In this document: positions 22,462-35,521 of the stretch, one piece after another
How positions within the stretch are numbered: the first letter of the stretch is position 1
Layout: every line of letters starts with the position of its first letter
Source of the DNA: Thuidium tamariscinum
Taxonomy: Eukaryota; Streptophyta; Bryopsida; Hypnales; Thuidiaceae
Assembly: GCA_947034885.2 (NCBI GenBank)
Contig: OX344758.2
Span: forward strand, 12,427,067-12,491,066
DNA length: 64,000 nt
Direction of reading: 5' to 3'
Program-made: the position numbers and the translations under genes
The notes under the pieces: model-generated
What the model saw: the letters and a program-made list of their open reading frames with translations, nothing else
What the model was told of the DNA's origin: nothing
Database searches by the model: none

Positions 22462-25380
22462 GCTAGTAGACTTGGGGAAAAAAATCAGTTGCACTTTGGA
22501 AATATATGTTAGGAAAAAAAGTGGTGAAAAAGTTTATGGAAGTTTTATTTGAGGAAAAAATTTGACTCACTACTTATAAAAATCTTTCTATATGGATGTT
22601 AGCTGAAATAGCTAGTCAAATTTAGAAAAATTTAGGCTAGTGATGATAAATACTACTTTTGTCCTATTTTTCTAGTCTTTGTGGGTGGTTTGAAAGTATT
22701 ACTCTCTAAAGGACCAAGGCCTTTTAGAAGGGACAAGAGACACTTAAAATTGCCATTTTTATTGCAAAATGAAACCTCAATTTTAATTTTTTTGAATATC
22801 TAATTGTAGGATCTTGCACTAGACAAGTATAGGAATGTGGTAGAAATTTCAAAAATTTTGATCACATAAATGAGATTTGCCTTCAAAGTAAAGAAAGTTA
22901 GGGTTTTTTTCACCTTCTGTGACTAAAGTTTTTGACTTTGAATCTTTTTAATTTGATATTTTTGCACTAGAGATTTTGAATCTAAAACAATTTGTGCTGA
23001 AGAATTGAGTTGATAGTAAGGAAAAACAATTGAAAAATAATTAATTTTCATTCTCTAAAAAATGTTGTGTAGAAGTAGGTACAAATTATAATGAAAAAGT
23101 AAATCACTAATAGAGGTAATCACAAAGTATGCAATGCCAAGCCAATAGCTAGAGTTTAGATAAAACACAAGACAAAACTCCTTGGAGCAGTGAAATTGAA
23201 GTGTGATGGAGTTTGGTGCCCTATTTATTTTCTACTATTATTAATTAATTTGTAAAGGCCTAATGCCATTTTTCTATCAAAAACCACTCAAAATTTCCAC
23301 ATTCTCTATGTTCATCGACAAGAACAAAAAAAATTTAGAATTTAACTATAGGATCTTGTACTTTATTTGTCTAAGATCATGTTGTAAAAATTTCATGAAG
23401 TTTGATTGTACAAATTGGAAGATATTAGCATTCGAGTTGGAAACAAGAGGGTTTTTCTTAACATTGTTTTGTAATTTTAGATGACTTTGACCACCATTTG
23501 TAGAAAGCTTTTGCACAAAACACTTTGAATTTTTTAAAAATTGTCTTGAAGAATTGTATTGAAAGTCTAAGAAAAAAATTTCAAAAATAAAATGTTTAAA
23601 AAATTGTTAAGTAGAAGTAGGTCCACAATTGCATTTAGAAATGAATCTCATAAGTTATGTTCACAAGAAGACATTTATATTTTCCCAAAAATAGGGTCAA
23701 TCAGTAGCTCAAAAATTGAAAATTAATTAATTAAAATGTTATTTCTCATAGAATATACTTGAACTTGTCTACATGGAAAATTTTGATTTATTCTATCTAG
23801 ACTATTGATAAGAATGTTATGGACAATTTTGCTTTGTGGGCAATCTAAGCATCTTGAGTTCTTGAAAGAATAACTTATAGGGTTCATTTCTTAATACAAT
23901 TTTCATGATTTTTCAAAAAAATTGCTTAATAAGGTTAAATTTGCTTGCTAGACCAATTTCACCATTGGAATGATTGGAATTCAATTTCACCTTAGAAATA
24001 CTAAAATTAATCATAAAATTCGTCTTGAGTTTGTGAATGGGTGTCGAAGGAAAATTTAATCCCTAAAGTCCCATGGCCCTTTAGGGGGAATTTGGAATTT
24101 GGACAAGTTTTGATGACCTCAATTTTTAGTGAAACACTTTGAAACTTTTTCGTAAGATAGGAAAACTAATTAAATATGGAAATATACTTTCTATTTTGAT
24201 TGGTGTCTCGGAGAAGTTATACCATAAAAAGCCCAAATTTCAACTTGGCAAGTGAAAAAATAAATCTATAAAAGTTGCTATGTACTAAATAGATTATATT
24301 TTTGTTTACATGCAAAGTTTTGATTCATTCCATTTGGATTAGTGATAATTTTGAGTATAAATTCATTTACTATAAGTGATTTTTGTAAGTTTTATGTTAC
24401 TATATCAAAAAATATTGTGACTACTTTAGGGGAGGAAGATGACGATTTTGGATACACTTTTTGTTGGTTTTGCGCTTGTCTAGAGACTCTTTGGGGCTAA
24501 TTAAGCAACATACTTCTAAAATTCATAAAAAATTCATAATTCATCAAAAAATATTAAATGCTCTTTCCATCTCTCACATTCTTTTTTATATGAATTAAAA
24601 AAAATTAAACAGTTTCAAGAGGACGAACGAGTTGTTTTGTTTATTATTGATTTGTTTATCTTATGTCTCAAAAATCTTCTTAAAAATGTACTTTGTAATA
24701 CCTTTATTACTCTCTTCCACCTACCCCCCTCTTCATCACACTTATTTAGACCATGTTAGCTGTTGTTACGTTAGAGCATGGCCACTCTTTCATTTGGAGA
24801 GCCCCTTGGTTGATCAATGTAGAATATGCCTTTCACAATGTCCCCTATTGTACATAAAGAGCTCCATAAAATAAGCTTGTCTGGCCTTAATAAACACTCA
24901 ATTCGCCATCCTAACATGTCTATTCCTTGAAGAGATGGCTCTCTTTTGCCAAAAATCATCCCCCTTTTGGATGAACAACCACCATTGGATCTAAGGGAAA
25001 AAGAAAAAAATTCCCTCCCCATCATTGATCAAGTTGGGAGGAAAAAAAACAAGAGCCATTGATTTAGCCATAAATTAGGTTACAAATACAAATACAAATA
25101 TGAGCTATTGAGTATAAATGCAAAATTTTGAATATAATACAAAATATAGGATATGAACATATGGGATGGGATATAGGCTATATATACATGAAATATAGAT
25201 ATGTACATATATAAATGTATACACAAAAATTACATTATCCTATATTGTTTGTAAGAGGAGTTGCTTGAAAGAAAATACAAATAAAGAAGGAGGTGAACTA
25301 GTGGAAAAACATTTAATCCAGTTGCATCAAATTAATCAAATTGAGTACAAAGTGTTACTATCTATCCATAGATGTCAATA
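22462..25380. other. gene-free AT-rich DNA
   Basis: Strongly AT-rich with stops in all frames. Loosely repeated phrases, such as AAAGTT...TTGACTTTGAA and GATTTTGAAT, appear around 22900-23000 and 23480-23580 and again near 63640-63730, which suggests decayed copies of one dispersed repeat. Short TATA-rich low-complexity DNA lies at 25080-25220. No gene is seen. Confidence 0.45.
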
Positions 25381-25643
25381 AGGTGGGTAGACCCAAAAGT
25401 GCAACTGACCTTAAAGTGCCATCTCCAATTTGTATATATTTTCAAATTTAGTGATGTTCACAAACTGTAGATGGTGCTTTCAAAAACAAACTTTGACCCT
25501 TAATAACTTTTGCATACCAAATGTTGCATTCTTTGGTGCATTGGAACGTGCATTCGTCAACCAGACTATATGAAAATTTGAACATCCTAATAATAGTAAC
25601 TAGGCAAAGTACCAATTTGTGGTGCTTTTAGGTGTGTCCACCT
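25381..25643 (-). mobile_element. mariner-like MITE, copy 3 (263 bp)
   Basis: Ends AGGTGGGTAGACCCAAAAG and, reversed, AGGTGGACACACCTAAAAG, flanked by TA (25379-25380, 25644-25645). Its internal sequence runs opposite to the other three copies and carries a few small deletions. It lies about 1 kb upstream of the AOX start codon. Confidence 0.72.
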
Positions 25644-26670
25644 TACATCTCTTCTCAAAGCTCAGATTTGACTTTGTAAACAATATTTATGTAACACTTT
25701 TTGAAACGTATGACATAAGACATATAGCAACTTCCACCAATGAGAATGCAAAGCTACTAGTGATACAGAGAGAAGAAGTTTGCAGACCTACTTCCATCAT
25801 AGGTATATTTTTCTTCTTGCAATGGAATTCCGTTTCATTTGTGCCAAAAATTTGAAAAAGTTTGAAAATTTTGAAAAATAGTGGAGAGTCTTGTGTGGAA
25901 AATTAGAAAACCGACAAGGAGTCAACTGAACTTCCAAATCCCGAGGAGAAAGGCCTCGAGTCTTCGAAGTTCGAAGTCTCCGACGCGTATAACCAGAAAT
26001 TCATCCAGTCACGTTTCTCATCCATCCATCCAATAGACAGAACGAAACCGGCGCGTATCTTCCTCGCTTCCTCCCCAAGGCAAGCACACGCACCAGTCGT
26101 TCCCATCCCGACCAGGTGCCCACGTGAACACCCGTTCCCGCGTCCCCCAATCCAGTTCTCGCGTTCCCTATTTCGTTCCCAAAGACCTTCCTACGAAGTT
26201 GACGACACGACGCCGCCGATCCCAGCCTGTGCGTGCGTAGTCCATTTCAACGTTTGTAAAAGTTAGCTCCCCCCCCTACAAAACTCGCCAAATATCAGTC
26301 CAATCTCAAGAATTCTGCACCCACTTGCGAAAATTTATTTGGGTTCAAGATCTATCGAAGAATTAGTAGAGAACAACGTTGATAGAAAAGCTTTTGGTAG
26401 AAATTCCCCTGGTTTGTGACAATCTTGTGAAGTACCTTGGAAGCAGTTTGAAGGCTCCGATCTTAGTTGCGTTTGGTCTAAGTTCTGATGTGCGATTTGA
26501 TTCTAGCTCGCGATCCGTAGAGATCGCCTTTGATAGGGAAGTTTTTGGTAGCAATTCCTCAGTTTTTTTTTATACTCTCTTGCTCTTGCAAGAAGTTCAC
26601 GATCGATCTTTAGTTGTGTTTGCTCTTTACTTGGGTTCGATCTTCGTTCTGCTGTGCGAATTGTTTCGCG
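25644..26670 (+). promoter_or_regulatory. upstream region and probable 5' leader of the AOX gene
   Basis: Base composition shifts from AT-rich to mixed at about 25900, as expected at a gene border. The last 290 bp contain a diverged direct duplication: a unit running from GCTTTTGGTAGAAATTCC (26390) to GCTCGCGAT (about 26513), and a second from GTTTTTGGTAGCAATTCC (26540) to GTTTCGCGAT (26672). I cannot place a transcription start or a TATA box with confidence. Confidence 0.5.
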
Positions 26671-29600
26671 ATGAGGGGACGGATGGGGTCCTTGTTGGTT
26701 CGCGAGGCGATGCGTCAAGCCTCAGGCTACGGCGTGCTGCAACGTGCTTCTCTTACAACCGGAAATTCCAGTTTCATCTTGAAGTCGACTGTTGTCAACG
26801 CCCCTGCGAGATCTTTGATTTCTTGGAGCGGCGCCAACTATCAGAACGAAATGAGAGCTTGGTCGCCTTTTGTTCATCACATGAGCACTTCTGCGGCGCA
26901 GAAAACAGAAGAGGATTCGAAAGTTACGGTTTCTGAGGGGGCGAAGGAGGAGAAGAGTGAGAAGCCGACGGAGATTTCAAGTTATTGGGGGGTTGCGCCC
27001 CATGTGCAGCACAAGGAGGACGGGACACCTTGGAAGTGGACGTGCTTCACTGTGAGAACTCGATCTTTTTTGTGTAACTTTGCTTTGTAATTTAGTTTCT
27101 GAGAGAGACTTAGTGTGCTTTGTGGATTTTTTAATGTGGCTGTGAAGATCTTGGTTGTGGGAAATCCTGATTGGTTACTGAATGTTTGCTGTGTGCAGCC
27201 TCATGAGACGTACTACGCGGATGTCACGATTGATTTGGATAAAACGCATGAGCGCAAGACGTTGACGGACTCTATTGCGTATTGGACTGTGAAATCCCTG
27301 CGTATTCCTACGGATATCTTCTTCCAGGTATGAGAGACTTCTGTTTATTAGCTTGATAGAGTTTTAGGGGGATTGTAATTCCAGATTACATAACATTCTT
27401 GAGTAGGGAGGCGGGGGGTCCTTCTACTCTGGTACTGTAACGTTGTTACAGTGGTCCACAATTCGGTTGATTCGGGGATTTTTCCTTCCCCCCCTCATCT
27501 GTTGTTCCTTGTTTTTTAAATTTTGTTTTGGCTTTCGTTATAATGTCAGTTTTTGTTGCTAGCTGTGAAGGGATCCACACCTTAGAGGTTGTACTAACGA
27601 ATAAAAGGGCAATAGCCTGAGGTTGGCCGTACCCTTGCTTCCGCTTTGCAATCCAGAAACTTGACACTCGAAAGCACTGGGTCATTGCAAGAAACACCTG
27701 TCCTATTTGTTGCGTTTTGCAACAGTACTCATGAATTTTTCAGTAGTACTATAAAATTAGAAAATTAATTTAAAGAAATTTTTAAAAATAGGAATAATGT
27801 ATATACCTCTAAAATGAAGGTTTTCACTGAAAGAAATTGATAGAAAAATTCTCTAAGTAGGAGAATTTGAAAAGTGCCAAATCTCAAGAAAATAGGTACT
27901 TTGATTCAAAAATGAGGGAAAAATAATAAAAATAAGTATTTTCAAAAAATAAAAAGTGACTATTTTTAACAACTTTATGGAGATGGTCATTCACAAAAAA
28001 AACCACCAAAATAATATTTTATATGTTTCAAAATACAAGCAGAAGGGAGCTCACTTTGTAGACCTCCACACCTCACAAAATTAACTTTTTTTTAAAATCC
28101 TTCCTTGGAGAGCTAGAAATCTACTAGAAGACCATCTCATCAAAATTTCATCTCAAAATCATTAAAAAAAGGTATAGCTTAGGTACTAAAAATCCCTAAA
28201 CTGTCAAGTGTGACATCCAATCGGGGGCTATTTTTGGATAGTAAAATATTTTTGAAAATTATGAAAAAATCAAGTAAGGTGTATAATAGTTATGAGTACT
28301 TTCTTTATAAATCTTGAGTCATTTGGAGCTAAAACACAAAAGTTATGGCCAAAAAACTGATCAGTATGCAACGTGTGACACAAAATAGTACAGGTGTTTC
28401 TTGCAATGACCCCACTACAATTGGTAGTTCCTTCATGGATCAAGTGCTTTCTGCCTGGACTGCAGGGTTGATGACGAGGTAAGCCTTGTAATATCCTGCT
28501 TCAACTTGGAGTTTGCTCTAATGGAGGATAGCTTGTAATGGAGGATAACTGTATTATAGATCTAAGTACTGTGTCATGTGTTTGTTGATCGAGTTGATTC
28601 TCTGGTCATGGGCTCAGACATTTGCCTTGTATTGCTGCGTTTCTTGCCCAGAGAATCATTAATTTTTAAATTCCAATCTTAACGTACTTAGACGGCGTCT
28701 TTTTCAATTCTGTTTCGTAGGACTCTATCGTGAAGCTACAGGGATACACACAAAGATTGGAATTATTATTGAACTAAAAATTAGAGAGCGGAAGAAATAG
28801 GTAATAGTTTTATTCTGTTTTTTAGCAACAACCCTATGTAGGTTTCCTGTATGTTAGGTCTACGGTCGGTGTGGATCAGAATCTTTTGCTCTTGACCAAT
28901 TTGATGAGGATGGAATCTGTAGCAATAGGATCTGACGATCGCCTTCCTCTTCCTGCGTTTCTAGCGATCAGAATCTTCCATTTTTTATTTGAATTTTTGA
29001 TCATGGCATAGAACTGCATTTTTTCGACTCTCTTATTAAGGACCTTGATCTAGATCTAGTGCTCAAAACTGTTGAGTCAGCTGAAAGAATGGCTCCTTAT
29101 GTAGGTCAGTACAATAGTTTTGTAGTATTGATAACAAGAAGTCTGCCAGAGGCTGAAAGGATACACAGAGTTTGAAATTCTTACTGAACTAGGAATCTGA
29201 GTACGCTCCATTCCGTTTCCCACTAACACAATCCCCTTGTGACAATCACAGAAACGGTACGGTTGCCGTGCCATGATGCTGGAAACAGTGGCCGCAGTCC
29301 CCGGCATGGTGGGCGGCATGCTCCTCCACTTAAGGTCCCTCCGCCGTTTCGAAACCAGCGGCGGCTGGATCAAGGCTCTCCTGGAAGAAGCCGAGAACGA
29401 GCGCATGCACCTGATGACGTTTATGGAAGTGGCGAAGCCCAAGTGGTGGGAGCGCTTAATCGTGCTCGCAGTGCAGGGCGGCTTCTTCAACATCTACTTC
29501 CTGCTCTACCTGGTGTCGCCCAGGATGGCGCACCGGGTCACGGGGTACTTGGAGGAGGAGGCCATCTGGTCGTACACGCAATTCCTCGAGCAGCTGGATG

Positions 29601-31349
29601 CGGGCAAGATTGAGAATGGGCCGGCTCCTGCCATTGCTATTGACTACTGGCGACTGCCAAAGAATGCCACTGTGAGGGATGTTGTCATGGTGGTGCGAGC
29701 GGATGAAGCTCACCACCGAGATGTCAACCATTTTGCTGCGGTACGTGCCTCCTAACATGAAGCAAAAATGAATGTCTAAAATTATGCTTTTTTGGAAACA
29801 TTGCATTGCCGAACCCGTCCTGTTGATACCTCATCAGCGGACTCCTTTCCTTCATTCCTTGAATATGGCAGAATGGGGGAAATGTATCGTCCTTATTGCT
29901 ATGATCACTCCATGTTCAGTGAGTCTTTAGAGGTTCATCTGTCGTTGACGATTAGCAATGTCGTGTTTTCAGTTTTTCATGTTAGAGGCCTTCTCAAATT
30001 GTGATTCTAGCTATCAAATTGTGATCCTAATTCCGGGGTTTTAGGATGTTATATTCTTTCTTTCTCTCTCTATAGAGGCAAGACTCCATTCCTTTATTCC
30101 CTGAGACTGGGACATTGCGAGAATGCATCCTCATTGCTATTGAATGTCCTGAACACACCATTTTTCAGTGAGGTTTAAGAGTTTTTTCTGTCAAGGGCTA
30201 TTAGCAGTGTTGTGTTTGAGGTCTTCTCGAATTGTGATTAAAGCTCTCAAATTTTGATCCTGATTTTAAAGTTTTAGGATCGTAGTCTTTGAAACGCTAT
30301 GCTCCTTCCTTCTCTCCCTCTAGAGACAGGACTCCATCGTTCCTCAGTGCTGAAGAATGTTTTGAACACTCTATTTTCGGTGATTGTTTAGAGGTTCATC
30401 TCTGACTTGTTGGTTATTAGTAATCTTATGTTTTCTTTTGGTCATTTTTGAGGCCTTGTCAAACTGTGATTATGATTCCACGGTGTTAGGATTCTAGTCT
30501 AAGAACGATATGCTCCTTCTTGTTCTCCCTCTAGAGACAGGATTCCATTCATTCGTCCCTTGGAATGGGAGAAGAGGAGAATGCATCCTCCTCATTGCTA
30601 ATGAATGCTTGAAATCTCTATTGTCAGTGAGTTTTTTGAGGTTCATCTGCCGTGGGCTATTCGCAATGTTGTGTTTTCTTTTTTCGTGTTTTCAAGAGTG
30701 CTTCTTAAATTGTGCTTCTAGCTCACATTGTGATTCTGATTCCAAGGTTCTAGAACCCTAGTCTAAGGGATGTTATGTTCTTTCATTCTCCTCTCCCTCC
30801 CATAATAATTTCCCATAATCTCCCCTAGTATCAGGGTTCGAGTTTCACTGTCTCATTTGTTAATCATGAGGACTGGAACCTGTGTGACTCTCCTCTCCTT
30901 TGTGAGTGAGACCCTTTGATAAACCAAACTGTATACATTTGTGATTTGTAGTGAACCTGACATTCTGTCGCATAACTTGCTTGTAGTTTCTAGGACTTTC
31001 CGGTTAGTGGTTATGTAGTCCATCTTAGTGAATGAGGGCACAGTCCATTTGTTATAATGGTGTGTTTCAGAGTGCCTAGAGCTCTGAAACCGGTGGTATT
31101 GACCTGAATTTTTGGGGGGCAACTGAAACTACACCGATATCTACCAATTTAACGAATGCGTGTTTCTAATTTATTTCCTATGAAACTCCTGTTGAAGAAT
31201 TTGACTTTGCTAGGAGCATTCTGTAAGCTTATGGTGTACTGGTACTGTGGTTTAAGGGGTCTGATTTCCAAGGACCGTGTTATGTGCAGGATATTCACGA
31301 GCACGGCAAAGAGTTGCGAGAATCGCCTGCTCCCCTAGGATACCACTAG
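26671..31349 (+). CDS. AOX: mitochondrial alternative oxidase (ubiquinol oxidase), 4 exons
   Basis: Alternative oxidase moves electrons from ubiquinol to oxygen at the inner mitochondrial membrane, bypassing complexes III and IV. Exons: 26671-27051, 27199-27327, 29252-29740, 31290-31349, all phase 0; protein 352 aa. Exons 2 and 3 are 129 and 489 nt, the lengths usual in plant AOX genes. Residues 1 to about 70 are rich in Arg, Ser and Ala, as in a mitochondrial targeting peptide. The di-iron motifs are all present: [25 protein letters not shown] and [12 protein letters not shown]. The two regulatory cysteines of plant enzymes are at residues 125 (WKWTC) and 175 (KRYGC), exactly 50 apart, so redox and 2-oxo-acid control is expected. 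The C-terminus ends PAPLGYH. An alternative ATG lies 12 nt downstream of the chosen one. Introns 2 and 3 are long (1.9 and 1.5 kb) and contain a transposon and a tandem repeat. Confidence 0.96.
27679..28412. mobile_element. 734-bp TIR element inside AOX intron 2
   Basis: Inverted ends GGGTCATTGCAAGAAACACC, continuing TGT, occur at both termini, with CACT repeated directly outside (27675-27678, 28413-28416). Internal DNA is AT-rich and non-coding. The right part matches a truncated relative at about 32430-32734, and a shorter terminus-like match occurs at 49944-49975. The 4-bp duplication does not settle the superfamily. Confidence 0.7.
29836..30790. repeat. ~240-bp tandem repeat in AOX intron 3
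   Basis: The block around GACTCCATTC-TT-ATTCC occurs near 29838, 30075, 30323 and 30533. Each time it is followed by an ATGCATCCTC-like phrase, AGAGGTTCATCTG, a GTTGTGTTTTC-like phrase and AAATTGTGAT. Unit lengths are about 240, 248 and 210 bp. The units have diverged and do not keep an open frame, so this is non-coding intron expansion. A weaker match to the end of the unit appears near 57625-57680. Confidence 0.7.
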
Positions 31350-33296
31350 TATGCTTCTATTAGGGATATCTGTTTCAGGAGTGCAAAAACAGTACGAGGA
31401 AGGTCTGAGATTCAAAACTTAGCAGCAAATTTTACACCAAATTACTGCAATTGGTGGAAAATTCCGAATGAAACTCAATTGAGTATATAATGGATATCTC
31501 TATGATAGTGGAATGGGTATGTACAGATTTATGATCATGGATACTTGCTTCTCTTGCATGAGAGATTTAGTAGCTACTGTGACTGAAAATTTGATGTTTA
31601 GGAATTACGGCACTCGGAGGGTTTACAATCTGATGTTGCGGACTGGTTGCTACTGATAGTATTAGTTAGTTGGTTGCTGAATCGTCAAACCGGCCTGTGC
31701 AGCAGAGTTGTGGTCGGATGCTGTACGAGTCCATAATTTTGTTGTTGCAAGAAAGATCTATAAAGACGTGCGAGTTCTTGATGCGATTCGCATTTTTTCA
31801 ATGCTTTTTTCATTTGACAATTCGACAATTTTTCATTTGCCCTCCTCTCCTATATTGTTTTGTATATTGGTGAATGCTTGCTTCTAGTAAGGGAACTGAA
31901 GACAAAGTGTCAAATGAATGATTTCCAAGAAAATCGTAGAAACAAAGAATTGACCTATTCATGTAGTTAGTATTTTCAATTATGCAAAGTAATCCTAGAA
32001 TGACATAGGGGTCTCTTTGGAAATCACCTTTTCTAAAAACGTGGGAATCATAGTTATAAAAAAAATCCAAAAGGACTCATTTGAAGTCAACCTAGTATAC
32101 AAGATCTCTACTTTCTACTTCTGATGTGGAGGACAAATAGTTGTAGTTCTGTCCTACACAAGAGAATTCCTTAACATTCATTAGATACCAAACGTTTGCA
32201 GTGTCCTTTCTAGGCTAAGTTTGGTGTAAAAACATGTGCGTCTACAAAGCACATGATTCACTACAAGGCATTAGAATCAACTTTTGTAAGACCTAGATTT
32301 CAACCTTTCTTCAAGAAGAGCAATGACTTAGAGGGCCCTCCAAAAATTTGGGTACTTTCAAAATCTTGCTAGAGGGGTAAGATTTTGATAATGGTTTTTG
32401 AGAGACCTATGATTGTTGTCCTCAAAGAGCTTCCTTGAAGAGCTAAAAATCTACTAGAAGACCATATCATCCAAATTTAATCTCAAAATCATTAAAAAAA
32501 AGGTACCCCTTAGTACTAAAACCCTAAATGTGACATTCAATTGGGATCTATTTTTGGATAATAAATTATTTTTGAAAATTATGAAAAAAATTAAGGAACG
32601 TGTATAATAGTCATGAGTACATCTCGTATAAATCTTAAGCCATTTGAAGCCAAAACACAAAAGTTATAGCTATTAAAATAAATGAACACACATCATGTGA
32701 CACAAAATAGGACAAGCGTTTCTTGCAATCACCCTAGGATAAAAGTAGGGCCATTGCTACCTTCAACAAGTCCAGATCAAGTCACCATGGTTTAATTCTT
32801 AAATGCCTAAGGGTTTGGCTATCTCCAAAGTGGGCTTCCAAAGTTGTATTCAAACTATTGTTGAAATAAAAGTATAATTCTTTTTAGAATTCTTTGGAGA
32901 AAAATCTAAAGGCAATATATTTGTGGTGTACTTCAAGCATTCTTTGAATAAAAAATTGAGGGATGATTGGACTAACTACAAATTGAATGTGCCCAATAAG
33001 TGTATGCTCCAACCAATTGTACACTTATGAATTTTTTCCTTGGGATGGCCTTTGATTAGCAAAATTTACCTCCTTATTAAAGCAATCCAAAATAACCATT
33101 TTTAGAAGTGTTTGACTTTGAGAAATCACCTCAAGTAGAGTTTTTGTCCAAATCAAGAAGTTTTTGTAGCTAAAGAGAAAAAACTTGATGAACTACTAAC
33201 AAGAAAAGTATAAAGTTTGAAAGAAAGTATTTTGAGGGATTCTTGTAATCCTTGAAGTTAGATAGTGGCTATAAAATGGTTGATTGGACATTTAGG
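31350..33296. other. AOX 3' flank and repeat-derived DNA
   Basis: The first few hundred bases should hold the AOX 3' UTR. From about 32430 to 32734 lies a truncated relative of the intron-2 TIR element (shared phrase CTACTAGAAGACCAT and the right end GTTTCTTGCAATCACCC). The rest is AT-rich with no gene recognised. Confidence 0.5.
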
Positions 33297-33609
33297 CATA
33301 AGAGGATTTTTCAGGGCTTCAAGAGACCGTTTCAGCCCTGTTCCCTTGTCTGTGAACGTGTCAGATAAAATAATAATAAAAAAATAAAAATAAAAATAAA
33401 AAAATGATTTTTTAATATTAAAATATTATTAAAAAATTTTAAAAATAATATTTTTTTTCTTCAAAAAATAATATTAAAATATTAATTAAATATGATTATC
33501 TGATGTGGCAGCCTCTTGGCCACATCAGATCGCCTCAGTGGCAGCGTTCAGAGAGTTCCCATGGCCTGAGAACTCACGGTCTTCCAAAGTAGCTAAAAAT
33601 CCTCTTATG
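33297..33609. mobile_element. MITE with CATAAGAGG ends (313 bp)
   Basis: The ends CATAAGAGGATTTTT and its reverse complement flank an element whose outer blocks (TTCAAGAGACCGT, GAACTCACGGTCTT) resemble those of the element at 13284-13558. The centre (33360-33490) is almost pure A/T and is followed by a short hairpin, GATGTGGC...GCCACATC. No coding capacity. Confidence 0.6.
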
Positions 33610-35521
33610 GATGAATTTCTACATTTGGCAAGCCTTTCAACTTTGTATTTCCCACTTTTGTACCTCAAATGTGTTCTATAAACAGAGAGTTGACCAATCA
33701 TGAGCAAAATGTACCAAAAAGACAGCTAAAATATAGATTTGGTGTGTCTATCTTCAACACAATAAAGAGGGGTGTTTAAGGAAAATTTAAAAGGTCTTGG
33801 AGTACGTCTCATCTAATTTAGCCATGTATTAGGATGAAGATTCTCCAAGATTTGGCCCCCTTTTATGCATTCAAATATTTCATTTATGAAGCATAATCTC
33901 ATACAATTCTAATGCAAATTTTATGTTATCTCAATTAAGTATACCAATTTCAATTTCAAAAAAATAAAATTCAATATTTGGAGATTTTCTTAAAAAAAAT
34001 TCATAATTTTACAAGATATTCAAAAGTTGTTAGTAATAAATTTTCATAATTCAATTATGTCATTTTGTGAAAATTCCATAAATGCAACTTATATTTTTGA
34101 ATGCATCTCCAAAAAAATTTAGAATTTATACATTAGAGGGTTCAATATTTTAGATGTTGTACTAATTTTATAAATCAAATATCATTCTATATATAGTAAC
34201 TAGATATTAATCCATAAGCATTTATTGTATTTAAAGGAAGCATCTTTGATTACAATAATACCTTATTTCATGACTTATTAAATAACTTTCACTCACAGTT
34301 GCATAGAAAATGTGTCTAAATGACTTTTAACAATAGGAAGCAAATACAGGATATCTCTATTTCTAACTACTAAATAATACAAATATTTAACTCAATGTTG
34401 GTTTGTGTGGATTCTATAGTCTTCATATCAACTAACAAACATATATTAGTCCTTCAAAAGTTGTGGTGTGGATTCTAAAATCTTCATATCCCCTATCAAT
34501 CACATTGACCAACATCTACAACTTGTTACTTCTCAACCTTTCAGACATTGAAGTTCAACCATTGAAAAAGTGCTTCAAGAGTGTAATTGTAACGGTTTCC
34601 TTCCTTGTGTTGTATGAGGCCAACCCTTCTTGCTGAGTATTTGCTGGATTTTGTTCACCTTCCACCTACCGCTTGGCATTCTGAACCGTCAACCGTGAAA
34701 GAGTTGTTCCATCTCTGTGCAGGACAGCCATTCTTACATTCGGCACTTCAGCCAGCGCAAAAGCCTCCGCTCTAAGAATAATGACAAAACACAATGAGAA
34801 GATGCTCACTTGGAACAATCTCAAAATGCAAATCAAAGAATTCACATTACTAAGAATCAGCCACGACTTTCGATTGTCTCCTCTTCATGAGGTGGTCCGT
34901 TGGAACTCGGATCGGAAGCTATCTTGAAGCCATCATCTTGGAAAATCTCTACACACATGGATTCACATGGATGTGTCCACAACCCATCTTATCATCACTT
35001 GGAGAATAATTTGTAAAACGAAGTTGAGGAAGTGATCTCGAGATTCTTTTAGGGTCATTTCAGAAAAGACGTGACAGTAAGACACTGAAATCATTGACCA
35101 CATTGCAAAGGAAGATTGCTGAAGGATACAGAGGTGCAACGTTTGCATCATTCGGTCGATGAACAGCTCCAAATTCTCTTTGCATGATCCACTTTCTGCA
35201 AATAAGAATGCGCATTCAAAATTTGCGAAGGTTACGCATCTGTGTGCCTAAGAATGCAAGCTGGGCATCATTTACAGAAGCAGGTATGGTCTGAAATAGA
35301 AAACTACTGCAACTCCAAGTGGGCAAAAGTCGAGGTCTCTGAGAAGTAAACAAATGACACAATGTTCTCGGATCAAACCCACAGAGATTAAGTCATGTGT
35401 TGCATTCGGCCGAAAGGATTGGGACATTGGAGCACGCCAAAAACTCCGCTGGAAGATGCGAACCCCTGATCCAAAACCACAGAGTTAGAAAAGATGTTCG
35501 GATGCTGCGAAATTGTAAATC
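33610..35521. other. intergenic DNA and upstream region of the F-box gene
   Basis: AT-rich to about 34550, then mixed composition up to the F-box start codon, which should include its promoter and leader. On the minus strand short open stretches near 34670-34775 and 34850-34925 look protein-like, but I could not join them into a gene with consistent phases. Confidence 0.4.

Noticed and set aside
29239-29613. second-frame ORFs within AOX exon 3
   Set aside because: They are shadows of the conserved AOX reading frame in GC-rich coding DNA.
34960-35175. minus-strand ORF upstream of the F-box gene
   Set aside because: Composition is partly protein-like, but I could not find splice sites linking it with neighbouring blocks in any consistent phase.
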